Positions 46,542 through 47,139 of a DNA stretch of 47,139 nucleotides are shown here, in pieces. The notes beneath the pieces are model-generated. The model searched no databases and was not told the origin of the DNA. It saw nothing but the letters and a program-made list of their open reading frames with translations. Made by a program: the position numbers and the translations under genes. Origin of the DNA: Tenacibaculum sp. M341 (GTDB lineage: Bacteria; Bacteroidota; Bacteroidia; Flavobacteriales; Flavobacteriaceae); assembly GCF_004337695.1 (NCBI RefSeq), contig NZ_SJXJ01000028.1, positions 1 to 47,139 on the forward strand, in the 5' to 3' direction. Position 1 is the first letter of the stretch; the number at the start of each line of letters is the position of its first letter.

Positions 46542-46577
46542 AACCTCTTTAACACTTGGTGTTATTGAGGTTTTTTT
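46542..46577 (+). terminator. Rho-independent terminator
   Basis: A 14-base stem (46542-46555 with 46559-46572, one internal 2-base mismatch) with a 3-base loop, followed by seven T. It would end any transcript of the small frame at 46196-46483. Confidence 0.8.
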
Positions 46578-46590
46578 ATGCTTTTTATGA

Positions 46591-46618
46591 AAAATTGCTG
46601 CTGCTGCAATTTTTTTTT
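46591..46618 (+). terminator. Second terminator-like hairpin
   Basis: Stem AAAATTGC (46591-46598) with GCAATTTT (46606-46613), loop TGCTGCT, and a run of T to 46618. It stands directly before the 44-base repeat array. Confidence 0.65.
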
Positions 46619-46849
46619 GCAGCTGTGCTTTCACTCAACTGAACCTCTTCTCATAGTTGGTTGCAACTGTGCTCTCTCTCAACTGCACCTTTCCTCTTAG
46701 TTGGTTGCAGCTGTGCTCTCTCTCAACTGAACCTTTCCTCTTGGTTGGTTGCAGCTGTGCTCTCTCTCAACTGAACCTCTTCTCTTAGTTGGTTGCAGCT
46801 GTGCTCTCTCTCAACTGAACCTTTCCTCTTAGTTGGTTGCAACTGTACT
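46619..46849. repeat. 44-base tandem repeat array (five copies plus a partial sixth)
   Basis: Copies start at 46619, 46663, 46707, 46751, 46795 and 46839 (partial), an exact 44-base step each time. Units begin GCAGCTGTGCT or GCAACTGTGCT, continue with a CT-rich centre and CAACTGAACC, and end in a variable CCTCTTAGTTGGTT. Each contains AGTTG and CAACT in inverted orientation, so each junction can fold into a stem. 44 is not a multiple of three, so the array is not a protein repeat, and there are no spacers, so it is not a CRISPR array. Function unknown. Confidence 0.92.
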
Positions 46850-47052
46850 TTTTTAAAGGTGAAAAAATGGTCTTTTTAATGTTACTACGGCAATTTTTAG
46901 TATACTTTTTTTGAGAAAACATGTATTAAGCACTATGCTTTTTCTTTCTTTTCAAGAGTTATTTGGTATTTTTTTACAAAAAAGAGTCTCATAAAGGCAA
47001 TTTTTAAAGTTTTTAAACAGAAGTCATCTTGACTTTTTTTGAGAAAAAATTA
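46850..47052. other. AT-rich gene-free stretch with short direct repeats
   Basis: No gene is seen. Two pairs of direct repeats occur: GGCAATTTTTA at 46889-46899 and 46996-47006, and ACTTTTTTTGAGAAAA at 46904-46919 and 47032-47047. Their spacing differs (107 and 128 bases), so they look like remnants of a duplicated or degraded insertion rather than a clean repeat. Confidence 0.6.
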
Positions 47053-47139
47053 AGGGTTGTAGATATTTGTGTTGCGAAACATAAAAACACAACCCTATGT
47101 ACCAAGTACTAAGCAAAGATATGATAGAATTAGAAATAG
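47053..47139 (+). mobile_element. Left end of an insertion sequence (IS5-like?), truncated by the window
   Basis: An 8-base inverted repeat, AGGGTTGT (47053-47060) and ACAACCCT (47089-47096), immediately precedes an ATG that opens the frame at the window end. The layout of a terminal repeat followed directly by a transposase start suggests an element boundary near 47053. Only the left end is visible, so the family is tentative. Confidence 0.45.
47097..47139 (+). CDS. Start of a transposase (IS5-like, partial)
   Basis: The last 43 bases encode MYQVLSKDMIELEI and run off the window. This start resembles, from memory, IS5-family transposases of Flavobacteriia, which often begin MYxVLxKxxIxxEI. 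Too little is visible for a firm call; it agrees with the inverted repeat just upstream. Confidence 0.45.
   Translation, partial: MYQVLSKDMIELEI

Noticed and set aside
46619-46849. CRISPR array
   Set aside because: The 44-base units are contiguous with no unique spacers, and no cas genes are nearby.

Overview
This 47 kb window is AT-rich chromosomal DNA of a marine-type member of the Bacteroidetes, most likely Flavobacteriaceae. The evidence is: matches to the Bacteroidetes promoter (TTTG, about 20 bases, TAnnTTTG), tRNA genes without encoded CCA, a SprB-repeat protein with a type IX secretion (T9SS) sorting domain, an ISAon1-like transposase end, and many flavobacterial protein families. 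No genus is claimed.

The first 19 kb is ordinary core genome in short operons. A transposase tail is followed by a tRNA cluster (Ser-GCT, Pro-TGG, Arg-TCT; minus strand). Next come a membrane c-di-AMP phosphodiesterase of the PgpH type, a thiolase with an NlpC/P60 hydrolase, a small conserved protein, an RlmG-like rRNA methyltransferase with a membrane-anchored FMN glutamate-synthase-like protein, and ribosomal protein L31. After these are a glutaminyl cyclase lipoprotein with a beta-helix lipoprotein, DUF898 with an M48 peptidase and an SDR enzyme, a small ABC pair with a SprT-like protein and a mannose-1-phosphate guanylyltransferase, and a secreted OmpA-like protein.

From 45.9 kb down to 19.2 kb the minus strand is one tightly packed run of six large secreted proteins (about 26.6 kb, gaps of 1 to 38 bases). 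In order of transcription they are: a 1575-residue beta-rich protein; a fibronectin-type-III protein; a 1682-residue SprB-repeat protein with the only T9SS sorting domain of the set; a PKD-domain lipoprotein; a 3658-residue giant; and an outer-membrane beta-barrel with a helical C-terminal extension. The giant begins with a TANFOR-like and fibronectin-like region and carries a zinc-peptidase motif (HELGH). Its second half holds duplicated ParB-like, Cys-peptidase-like (C80-like) and GNAT-like modules and ends in two consecutive ADP-ribosyltransferase domains, each with R, S-x-S and E-x-E elements. I read the operon as a surface-assembled, multi-effector toxin or effector machine, recalling MARTX toxins in logic but not in sequence. 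This is the best candidate for an undescribed system here.

Downstream of the island (46.5 to 47.1 kb) are two hairpin terminators, a near-perfect 44-base tandem repeat of five copies plus a partial sixth, short direct repeats, and the start of another insertion sequence running off the window.
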